In this document: one piece after another, positions 1-5,578 of the stretch | Layout: every line of letters begins with the position of its first letter | Numbering within the stretch: position 1 is the first letter of the stretch | Source of the DNA: JANPEZ01 sp031423155 | Lineage (GTDB): Bacteria; Actinomycetota; UBA4738; HRBIN12 | Assembly: GCA_031423155.1 (NCBI GenBank) | Contig: JANPEZ010000015.1 | Location: 1-6,019 of the forward strand | Direction: 5' to 3' | DNA length: 6,019 bases | The notes under the pieces: generated by a model | Databases searched by the model: none | Told to the model about the DNA's origin: nothing | Seen by the model: only the letters and a program-made list of their open reading frames with translations | Translations under genes and position numbers: made by a program

Positions 1-710
1 GGCCACATCGGGACCTTCACGGCGAACCCCAGCGCCACCGCGCCGAACACGATCAGCTGGAACGTCTGGGTGTACCCGCCGCCCGCCCCGAACTGCTGAA
101 GCGCGAGCAGATCGAAGGTGTGCGGCGCCGGACCGGAGAAGTACATCCCCAGGAACCCAAGAAGCATGAAGACCGACCCGAACAACGTGTACAGGAAGAA
201 CTTGATGGACGCGTACTCGCGGTTGGACGAACCCCAGATGCCGATCAGGAAGTACATCGGGACCAGCACCAGTTCCCAGAAGACGAAGAACAAGATGAGG
301 TCGAACGCGATGAAGGTTCCGGCCATCCCGGTTTCAAGAAGCAGCATCAGCGCGATGAAAGCCTTAGTGCGACCGGGGTCGGGCACGTATCGCCAGGTGT
401 AGATCGCGCACAGGAACGAGAGCACGAAGGTCAGGACGAACAGCGGGAGCGAGATGCCGTCGATGCCGACCTGATAACGCGCCCCGATCGCGCTGATCCA
501 CTGCGTGTCGAGCCCGAACTGGAGCCCGTCGTGGGCACCGTAGTCGAAGCCGATCGCCAGGGCTATCGCGACGATCATCGCGGCGCCGGTGAAGACGATG
601 CCGAGAGCCCGGACCAGACGGTCCTTCTCCTTCGGTGTGAAGGCGATCACCAGCGCTCCCAAGATCGGAAGGAACGTGGCGATCGTGATCGCCGAGTTGT
701 CCCAGGTCAT
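1..710 (-). CDS. nuoM: NADH-quinone oxidoreductase subunit M (NuoM), C-terminal part beyond window
   Basis: Proton-pumping, antiporter-like membrane subunit of complex I. About 236 residues are visible from ATG at 710-708; the gene runs off the left edge, and NuoM is usually near 500 residues, so about half is present. The family core is clear: FFVFWELVLVPMYFLIGIWG holds the buried Glu of TM5 (about E146, equivalent to E. coli NuoM E144). GFAVKVPMW at the window edge holds the central Lys (about K232, equivalent to K234). The SIKFFLYTLFGSVFML stretch is also typical. The protein is hydrophobic throughout, with about seven membrane helices visible. The start is supported by a GGGGAGAG ribosome site four bases upstream. 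It follows nuoL after a 16-base gap, the only gap in the operon here. NuoN would be expected next, outside the window. Identity is secure; the alternative of NuoL or NuoN is unlikely because of the FWEL..P.YFLIG signature. Confidence 0.95.
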   Translation of the reverse strand, partial: MTWDNSAITIATFLPILGALVIAFTPKEKDRLVRALGIVFTGAAMIVAIALAIGFDYGAHDGLQFGLDTQWISAIGARYQVGIDGISLPLFVLTFVLSFLCAIYTWRYVPDPGRTKAFIALMLLLETGMAGTFIAFDLILFFVFWELVLVPMYFLIGIWGSSNREYASIKFFLYTLFGSVFMLLGFLGMYFSGPAPHTFDLLALQQFGAGGGYTQTFQLIVFGAVALGFAVKVPMW

Positions 711-714
711 CTCA

Positions 715-722
715 CTCTCCCC
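715..722 (-). promoter_or_regulatory. Ribosome binding site of nuoM
   Basis: Read on the minus strand the site is GGGGAGAG, four bases before the nuoM ATG. It lies within the 16-base nuoL-nuoM spacer (711-726), the only non-coding bases in the window. The spacer has no room for a promoter or a terminator hairpin, so nuoM is probably co-transcribed with nuoL. Confidence 0.65.
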
Positions 723-726
723 TTGC

Positions 727-2700
727 TCACGCTATCCGTGTGAATACGATCACGAGCGCGATGACGCCGGCGAAAAGGAACGCCGCGTAACGCTGCACGT
801 TACCGGACTGAAGGTGCTTCAGAAGTCCACCGGTCGCGCCGGCGATGGTTCCGGCACCGTTCACGATGCCGTCGATCACGTACCTGTCGAAAGCCATCAC
901 GACGTGGGAAAGACCGCGGGCGAGTGCCGCTCCCCCGTTGACCATGCCGTCCAGGATGTTCTGGTTCGTCCAGTACACGGCGGCAGAAAGCTTGTCGCGC
1001 ACCGGGTAGATGATGCCCTTCATGTAGAAGGCGTCGATGTAGTAACGGTTCTCCAGGACGTTCCAGAGGGGACCCATGGCGCGCAGCGGATCCCGCTCCT
1101 TGTGCTCGCGATAGAGCATGTAGCCGGCTGCGGCGCCGACGAGTGCCACGAGCGTGCCGGTGAAAGCCACGCTCGCCACGAAGTGGATCGCTTCGGGCTC
1201 TTCGAAGTACACCCAGTCGAAGAAGACCGCCTTGAGCTGAGGGGCCCCGAGGAACCCGACCCCGGCCGTTGCCGCGGCCAGCGCCACCAGTGGCCCGGTC
1301 ATCGTCACCGGAGATTCGTGCGGATGACCGTGCCCGCGGTACTTACCCGCGAACGTCAGCATGACCATCCGGATCGTGTAGAAAGCGGTCAGTAGCGCGC
1401 TCGTCAACATGATCGCGAACAGCAGTGGATGCCCGTCCTTGGCCACGACCAGCAGCTCGTCCTTGGACCAGAAGCCCGCGAGCGGAGGGATCCCCGCCAG
1501 CGCCAGCGAACCGAGCAGGAAGGTCCAGAACGTGGTCGGCATGTGCTTCTTCAAACCTCCCATGTCGGACATGTTGTTCGAGTGCACGGCGTGGATGACC
1601 GAGCCGGCGCCCAGGAAAAGCAGCGCCTTGAAGAAGGCGTGGGTGAACAGGTGGAAGAAGGCGGCGTTGCGCCCGGCCTCACCCGCCGACATCAACGCCA
1701 CCATGTAGGCCAGCTGCGAGAGCGTCGAATAGGCCAGCACGCGTTTGATGTCGTCCTGGATCAGGGCCAAGATCGCCGCTCCGAGCATCGTTATCGCGCC
1801 GATCACCCCGATGAACTGCAGCACCTGCACGTCGGCGTGGATGAACACGATGTAGAGGCGCCCGACCAGGTACACGCCCGCCGCGACCATGGTCGCCGCG
1901 TGTATCAGGGCGCTGACCGGCGTGGGGCCGGCCATCGCATCGGGCAGCCAGACGTGCAACGGGAACTGAGCCGACTTTCCGATGGTTCCTCCGAACAGCA
2001 GCAGGGCCGCCGCGGAGACCAGCACTTTGGACGTACCCGGATCCGCCACGATCTCGCCGACATGCCCGATATTCGTCGTGGTCAGCCCGGTCGCGAAGAT
2101 CAGGGCGAAGATCCCGAACATGAACGGGATGTCGCCGACGCGGGTCGTGATGAAGGCCTTGATGGCGGCACTCGAGTTGACCTTCTCCTCGTACCAGTGG
2201 CCGATCAGCAGGTAGGAGCAGACGCCCATGACCTCCCAGCCGATCAGCAGCTGGAAGAGGTTCCCGGCGATGACCACGTTCAGCATCGCGGCGGTGAACA
2301 TGGAAAGGACGAAGTAGAACCACGTGAAGCGCACGTCCCCATGCATATAGCCGAGCGAGTACACGTGGACGCACAAAGACACGCCCGTGACCACGATCAG
2401 CATCACGGCTGTAAGGCCGTCGACGTACTGTCCCAGCTCCAGGTGCAGCGGCCCGATCTGGAACCACTGTGCGGTCGCCTCGTGCGGGCCCCCGCCCTGT
2501 ACGAAATGCAGCAGGACCAGCAGGGACATAACGAACCCGGCCGCAAGGGCCGCGATGCCGTAGACGGAGCCTTTGCTCGGCGTCCGACGACCGAAGAAAA
2601 GGATCAGCGCGGCCGAGACGACCGGCAGGAACGCGATCAACCATGTGTACCGGATGATCCCGGTGGCGGCCTCGGTGACTTCGACGGCGCTGGCTACCAC
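727..2700 (-). CDS. nuoL: NADH-quinone oxidoreductase subunit L (NuoL)
   Basis: Distal antiporter-like proton pump of complex I, 657 residues from GTG at 2700, against about 613 in E. coli. Key residues are in place: E156 in GWEVMGVCSYLLIGHW (TM5 Glu), K242 in GKSAQFPLHVWLPDAM (TM7 Lys), H268 in SALIHAATMVAAGVYLVGR, K319 in DDIKRVLAYSTLSQLAYM and K359 in HAFFKALLFLGAGSVIH. The last ~155 residues are the long lateral-helix region typical of NuoL, ending in a final membrane helix. That region carries a duplicated DG(M/I)VNG motif (residues 584-589 and 610-615). The start overlaps the nuoK TAG stop by seven bases. A GAGGTGA ribosome site lies about ten bases upstream, inside nuoK. The frame stays open upstream to 2949, but that stretch is only the shifted reading of nuoK (Arg-rich, not NuoL-like). 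A TTG near 2643 is a weaker start option. Ends with TGA. Confidence 0.97.
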   Translation of the reverse strand: MVASAVEVTEAATGIIRYTWLIAFLPVVSAALILFFGRRTPSKGSVYGIAALAAGFVMSLLVLLHFVQGGGPHEATAQWFQIGPLHLELGQYVDGLTAVMLIVVTGVSLCVHVYSLGYMHGDVRFTWFYFVLSMFTAAMLNVVIAGNLFQLLIGWEVMGVCSYLLIGHWYEEKVNSSAAIKAFITTRVGDIPFMFGIFALIFATGLTTTNIGHVGEIVADPGTSKVLVSAAALLLFGGTIGKSAQFPLHVWLPDAMAGPTPVSALIHAATMVAAGVYLVGRLYIVFIHADVQVLQFIGVIGAITMLGAAILALIQDDIKRVLAYSTLSQLAYMVALMSAGEAGRNAAFFHLFTHAFFKALLFLGAGSVIHAVHSNNMSDMGGLKKHMPTTFWTFLLGSLALAGIPPLAGFWSKDELLVVAKDGHPLLFAIMLTSALLTAFYTIRMVMLTFAGKYRGHGHPHESPVTMTGPLVALAAATAGVGFLGAPQLKAVFFDWVYFEEPEAIHFVASVAFTGTLVALVGAAAGYMLYREHKERDPLRAMGPLWNVLENRYYIDAFYMKGIIYPVRDKLSAAVYWTNQNILDGMVNGGAALARGLSHVVMAFDRYVIDGIVNGAGTIAGATGGLLKHLQSGNVQRYAAFLFAGVIALVIVFTRIA

Positions 2701-2996
2701 TTGAGGAGGTTCACCTCGTCCACGTTGATGGAACCCCGGCTGCGGAAGAGCAGGATGACGATGGCAAGACCGATACCGACCTCGGCGGCGGCGACCGCCA
2801 CGATGAACAGCGCGAAGACCTGGCCAGTGATGTCGTGAAGGGCCGCGCCGAACCCGACGAGGTTCACGTTGACGGCGTTCAGCATCAGTTCGATCGACAT
2901 CAGAACCATCACGGCGTTGCGGCGCGCGAGCACGCCGTACACCCCGCACGAGAACAGGAACGCCGAGAAGAACAGGATCATGGGCAGGCGGATCAC
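2694..2996 (-). CDS. nuoK: NADH-quinone oxidoreductase subunit K (NuoK)
   Basis: Small three-helix membrane subunit (ND4L type), 100 residues, the usual length. It links NuoJ and NuoH to the antiporter-like subunits and provides two buried glutamates for proton transfer. Both are present at the same positions as in E. coli: E36 in SIELMLNAVNVNLVGF and E72 in IVAVAAAEVGIGLAI. The C-terminal NVDEVNLLKW is also typical. The start chosen is GTG at 2996-2994, which overlaps the nuoJ TGA as GTGA. An AAGGA ribosome site lies about nine bases upstream. An internal ATG at residue 6 lacks a good ribosome site and would shorten the first helix. The gene ends with TAG, seven bases inside nuoL. Confidence 0.96.
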   Translation of the reverse strand: MIRLPMILFFSAFLFSCGVYGVLARRNAVMVLMSIELMLNAVNVNLVGFGAALHDITGQVFALFIVAVAAAEVGIGLAIVILLFRSRGSINVDEVNLLKW

Positions 2997-3496
2997 CTGG
3001 GCTCGTCCTTCCTGGCCAGGACCACGGCGCCTATCAAGGCCGCCAGCAGAAGGAACGAGATGGCCTCGAACGGAAGGACGTAGCTGCTGAAGAGCGAGCT
3101 ACCTATGGCGCCGGTGTCGGTGTGCACCAGCGCGATGTCGGGGGCATCGGCCCACTCGAAGGCGCCCTGGATCAGGAACGCCAGGCCCGCGAAGACCCCG
3201 AAGCCGACAAGCGCCGCGACCAGGCGCTGCTGGTTGTCCAGTGTGTCGCGCCCGATCGGGGCTTTCGTGAGCATCAAGCCGAACAGGAACAAGATCACGA
3301 TGGCGCCCACGTAGATCAGTATCTGAACCCACGCGATGAACTCGGCTCCCAGGATCAGGTAGACCCCGCCAACCGCGAGCAGCGTAAGCACCAGATAGAG
3401 CGCACCGTGGACGACGTTCTTCGTCGTGACCAGTCGGACCGCGCTGACGCATCCGACGAAGGCCAGTACCAGGAAGGCGTACTCCTGCGCGCTCAC
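2993..3496 (-). CDS. nuoJ: NADH-quinone oxidoreductase subunit J (NuoJ)
   Basis: ND6-type membrane subunit of complex I, 167 residues with five predicted membrane helices. Its third helix, WVQILIYVGAIVILFLFGLM (residues 57-76), matches the conserved family segment that forms the pi-bulge helix involved in coupling. The preceding acidic residue (E52 in GAEFIAW) and the N-terminal VHGALYLVLTLLAVGGVYL are also typical. The start is GTG at 3496-3494, overlapping the nuoI TGA as GTGA; a GAGGA sequence nine bases upstream may serve as ribosome site. The reading frame is open further upstream (to 3826), but that part is an Arg/Gly-rich shadow of nuoI, so the longer version is rejected. The stop overlaps the nuoK start in the same way. 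C-terminus ARKDEPR is short, as expected for this family. Confidence 0.95.
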   Translation of the reverse strand: MSAQEYAFLVLAFVGCVSAVRLVTTKNVVHGALYLVLTLLAVGGVYLILGAEFIAWVQILIYVGAIVILFLFGLMLTKAPIGRDTLDNQQRLVAALVGFGVFAGLAFLIQGAFEWADAPDIALVHTDTGAIGSSLFSSYVLPFEAISFLLLAALIGAVVLARKDEPR

Positions 3497-4023
3497 GAGG
3501 CCGCTTCCTCGGCTTCGGTCTCGGGCGCCTCGGCGCCCTCCTCCAGTGCAGGTGGCGGAAGGACCGTGTAGGTCCACTCCTCGAGACGTTCCTTCTCGTG
3601 GAGCATGTTCTTGAGTTCGTACTCGCCGTACTCGAACTCCGGACTCCAGAACAACGCGTCGAACGGGCAGACCTCGACGCAGATCCCGCAGTACATGCAG
3701 AGCGCATAGTCGATCGCGAACCTGTCGAGGATCTTCGCCGAGCGAGCGCGCCCACCGCCGGCCGGCTCGTGAGCCTCCTTGTGGGCGTCGATGTAGATGC
3801 ACCAGTCGGGACACTCGCGCGAGCACTTGTAGCAGACGGTGCAGTTCGCCTCCTTCAGGGCGATGACGCCGCGCGTGCGGGCAGGAAGATCCGGCTTCAC
3901 GCGCGGGTACTGCTGCGTGACCGCCGGCTTCATCATCGTCTTGAGCGTGACGGCCAGGCCCTTCAACAGCCCCAGCCCGAACCCTGCCTGGGGAGGCTCC
4001 ACGCGCTTGCCCTCCTGGCTCAT
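3493..4023 (-). CDS. nuoI: NADH-quinone oxidoreductase subunit I (NuoI), two [4Fe-4S] ferredoxin type
   Basis: Peripheral-arm subunit (TYKY/23-kDa) carrying clusters N6a and N6b, which hand electrons to NuoB. It has 176 residues. Two ferredoxin motifs are seen: C61, C64, C67, C71 (CTVCYKCSRECP) and C109, C112, C115, C119 (CMYCGICVEVCP). These give the eight ligands for two [4Fe-4S] clusters. An extra C75 follows in CPDWCIYID. After the second motif comes FDALFWSPEFEYGEYEL, then an acidic tail (residues 160-176, seven Glu) of no known role. From memory this motif set resembles NuoI of the short nuo cluster of Streptomyces rather than E. coli NuoI. The start is ATG at 4023, overlapping the nuoH TGA as ATGA. 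A GGAGGG ribosome site lies four bases upstream. The longer open frame to 4458 is a shadow of nuoH. The C-terminus overlaps the nuoJ start. Confidence 0.96.
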   Translation of the reverse strand: MSQEGKRVEPPQAGFGLGLLKGLAVTLKTMMKPAVTQQYPRVKPDLPARTRGVIALKEANCTVCYKCSRECPDWCIYIDAHKEAHEPAGGGRARSAKILDRFAIDYALCMYCGICVEVCPFDALFWSPEFEYGEYELKNMLHEKERLEEWTYTVLPPPALEEGAEAPETEAEEAAS

Positions 4024-5054
4024 CCTGCCCTCCAAACCATCTGGAAAGCCGTGAACAAGATGAGCAGGAGCGAGAGCGGGATCAGCTTGAGCCAGGAGAA
4101 GCGCTGCAGTTGGTCCTCGCGCATGCGCGGGAATGTCGCACGCAGCCAGATCACGATGAACGACAGAGCGCCGATCTTGGCGGCCATCCAAAGCGGGCCT
4201 GGGATCGCCTCGAGCATGGGCAACGCCTTGTACCCACCGAGGTAGAGCACGCTTGCGATGGCCGACAAGGCCACGATCCCGCCGTACTCGGCGAGCAGGA
4301 AGAACGCGAACTTGAGCCCCGTGTACTCGGTGTAGGCGCCGAAGATGATCTCCGAGTCGGCGACGGGCATGTCGAAGGGCGGGCGTGTCAGCTCGGCCAG
4401 CGAAGCGATCATGAAGATGAGGAACCCTCCGAACTGCCAGGGCCGGACGATGTTCCAAAGTCCGCTCTGGGCCTCGGTGATATCGACCAGCGAAAGCGAT
4501 CCCGCTTGCATGACGATCGCGGCGGCGGCAAGGACGAGGGGCAGCTCGTACGCGATCAGCTGAGCGGCGGCCCGCAACGCGCCGATCAACGAGAACTTGT
4601 TCGCCGAGGACCAGCCGGCCATCAGCACGCCGATGACGGAGACCGAGGACATGGCCATCACGAAGAAGATGCCGACGTCGAGGTCGAGCGCGAAGACGGA
4701 GTCGCTGAACGGGATCACGACCATGATCGCGATGTAGGGGATCATCGCTACGGCCGGCGCGAGCGAGAACACCCAGTAGTCCGCGGCGGCCGGCACCACG
4801 TTCTCCTTCTGGACGAACTTCACACCGTCGGCGACCAGCTGGGCCCAGCCGTGGAAGTTACCGGCCTCCATCGGCCCCAGCCGCGCCTGCATGTGCGCGA
4901 GGACCTTGTGCTCGGCGTATCCGACCATCAACGGGGCTACGAGGAAGAACCCGAGGACCGCGCCGGCCTTGATGACGAGCACGATCCAGAAGTTGTCGAA
5001 CCACTGGTTGACGATGGACTGACCGGCCTCTGCCAGGACGAAGACGGGGTTCAC
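4020..5054 (-). CDS. nuoH: NADH-quinone oxidoreductase subunit H (NuoH)
   Basis: ND1-type membrane subunit that anchors the peripheral arm and forms the quinone channel. It has 344 residues with about eight membrane helices, the usual size. Conserved parts are AEHKVLAHMQARLGP (residues 47-61, the ERK..MQ.R.GP motif), NFHGWAQLVADGVKFVQKE (66-84), RAAAQLIAYELPLVL (161-175) and the quinone-side loop ELTRPPFDMPVADSEIIFG (221-239) followed by AYTEYTG. Two departures stand out: His49 replaces the usual Arg of ERK, and V231/D233 replace glutamates of the usual PEAE loop. The start chosen is GTG at 5054, which overlaps the nuoC TGA as GTGA and gives VNPVFVLAE. An ATG at 5093 would add MARRRRGRGGRGG, a shifted reading of the nuoC tail, and is less likely. 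The gene follows nuoC directly, with no nuoD, E, F or G between. It ends with TGA inside the nuoI start. Confidence 0.95.
   Translation of the reverse strand: MNPVFVLAEAGQSIVNQWFDNFWIVLVIKAGAVLGFFLVAPLMVGYAEHKVLAHMQARLGPMEAGNFHGWAQLVADGVKFVQKENVVPAAADYWVFSLAPAVAMIPYIAIMVVIPFSDSVFALDLDVGIFFVMAMSSVSVIGVLMAGWSSANKFSLIGALRAAAQLIAYELPLVLAAAAIVMQAGSLSLVDITEAQSGLWNIVRPWQFGGFLIFMIASLAELTRPPFDMPVADSEIIFGAYTEYTGLKFAFFLLAEYGGIVALSAIASVLYLGGYKALPMLEAIPGPLWMAAKIGALSFIVIWLRATFPRMREDQLQRFSWLKLIPLSLLLILFTAFQMVWRAG
4028..4033 (-). promoter_or_regulatory. Ribosome binding site of nuoI
   Basis: On the minus strand GGAGGG precedes the ATG at 4023 by four bases and lies inside the last codons of nuoH. With the ATGA stop-start overlap it fixes the nuoI start and suggests translational coupling to nuoH. 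Confidence 0.65.
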
Positions 5055-5578
5055 TCCTCCTCTTCCTCCTCGCCCTCGACGGCGCCGGGCCATGGCTTGG
5101 CCTCGCGCGTCATGAGGGGGAAGTCCTTGCGGAGGGGGTGGCCTTCGAAGGGCTCGGAAAGCAGAAGTTTCACGGGTTGGGGGTGACCCTCGAAACGGAT
5201 GCCGAACATCTCGGCGGTCTCACGCTCATGCCAGTCGCAGGTCCGGTACAGGTCCGAGATGGTCGCGATGACCGGATCGTCGTGCGGGAGGCGGACCTTG
5301 ATCCTGACGTTGTGATGCTTGGCGATGGAGTAGAGGTGGGTCACGACCTCGAATCCGCCTTCTTCGCCCCAGTCGACCCCACCGGTGAAGTCGCAGTAGT
5401 CGCAGGCGAAGGCCGGCTCATCACGGCAGAAACGGACCACGTCGTGATAGACCGCCGCGGTGACGGTCGCGACGGCGTGGCCGTGCTGCTCGGCGAACTC
5501 CAAGATGTCGTCCCCGAACTGCGCTCGCAGTCGGGGCTCGGCCTCAGGAGGTGCCTGCGGGCTGAGTGAGCTTGCCAC
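5051..5578 (-). CDS. nuoC: NADH-quinone oxidoreductase subunit C (NuoC, 30-kDa subunit)
   Basis: Peripheral-arm structural subunit that packs against NuoB, NuoI and normally NuoD; it binds no cofactor in known complexes. It has 175 residues, in the usual range for an unfused NuoC. The family signature is clear near the C-terminus: HERETAEMFGIRFEGHP (residues 117-133), followed by FEGHPLRKDFPL (144-155). The usual aromatic and Asp after ERE are Ala and Glu here. FEVVTHLYSIAKHHNVRIKV (76-95) is the conserved beta region. Unusual are four cysteines, C51, C59, C62 and C114, with C59-x2-C62 forming a CxxC. The protein ends in six glutamates (170-175). Start is GTG at 5578, with AGGAGA six bases upstream, giving a 35-base overlap with nuoB. 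The TGA overlaps the nuoH GTG. No NuoD domain is fused to it. Confidence 0.94.
   Translation of the reverse strand: MASSLSPQAPPEAEPRLRAQFGDDILEFAEQHGHAVATVTAAVYHDVVRFCRDEPAFACDYCDFTGGVDWGEEGGFEVVTHLYSIAKHHNVRIKVRLPHDDPVIATISDLYRTCDWHERETAEMFGIRFEGHPQPVKLLLSEPFEGHPLRKDFPLMTREAKPWPGAVEGEEEEEE
5055..5070 (-). promoter_or_regulatory. Purine-rich ribosome binding region of nuoH
   Basis: The minus strand reads AGGAGGAAGAGGAGGA just before the GTG at 5054. It offers AGGAGG at a spacing of ten bases and a GAGG about four bases away. The same bases encode the run of glutamates ending NuoC, so the site is embedded in the upstream gene and favours coupled translation from GTG 5054. Confidence 0.6.

Noticed and set aside
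711..726. Possible promoter or terminator between nuoL and nuoM
   Set aside because: Only 16 bases, fully accounted for by a ribosome binding site; no inverted repeat or T-run.
120..1395. Plus-strand frames at 120-743 and 589-1395
   Set aside because: Antisense to nuoM and the nuoL 3' end. Charged, repeat-like composition typical of shadow frames in GC-rich DNA.
1679..2644. Minus-strand Arg/Gly-rich open frame of 321 codons inside nuoL
   Set aside because: Shifted reading of nuoL with no hydrophobic pattern or motif. The overlapping frame is unambiguous NuoL.
1429..2838. Plus-strand open frame of 469 codons
   Set aside because: It lies wholly antisense to nuoL and nuoK. Its product is rich in Arg, His, Gln, Asp and Glu, typical of the complement of GC-rich membrane-protein codons, and shows no recognisable domain.
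2701..2949. N-terminal extension of NuoL by 83 residues
   Set aside because: Arg-rich shadow of nuoK, unlike any NuoL N-terminus; GTG 2700 fits length and context.
3099..3755. Minus-strand open frame rich in Ser and Arg across nuoI and nuoJ
   Set aside because: Frame-shifted reading of the two real genes, with no start context or domain.
5055..5093. Longer NuoH from ATG 5093 with N-terminus MARRRRGRGGRGG
   Set aside because: The extension is an out-of-frame reading of the NuoC tail. A GAGG seven bases upstream makes it possible, but the GTGA-coupled start gives the expected NuoH N-terminus and length.
4110..5186. Plus-strand open frame of 358 codons opposite nuoH and the 3' end of nuoC
   Set aside because: Low-complexity charged product (HDDRGG-like runs, SSSSSSPS from the poly-Glu codons), antisense to clear complex I genes; no family resemblance.
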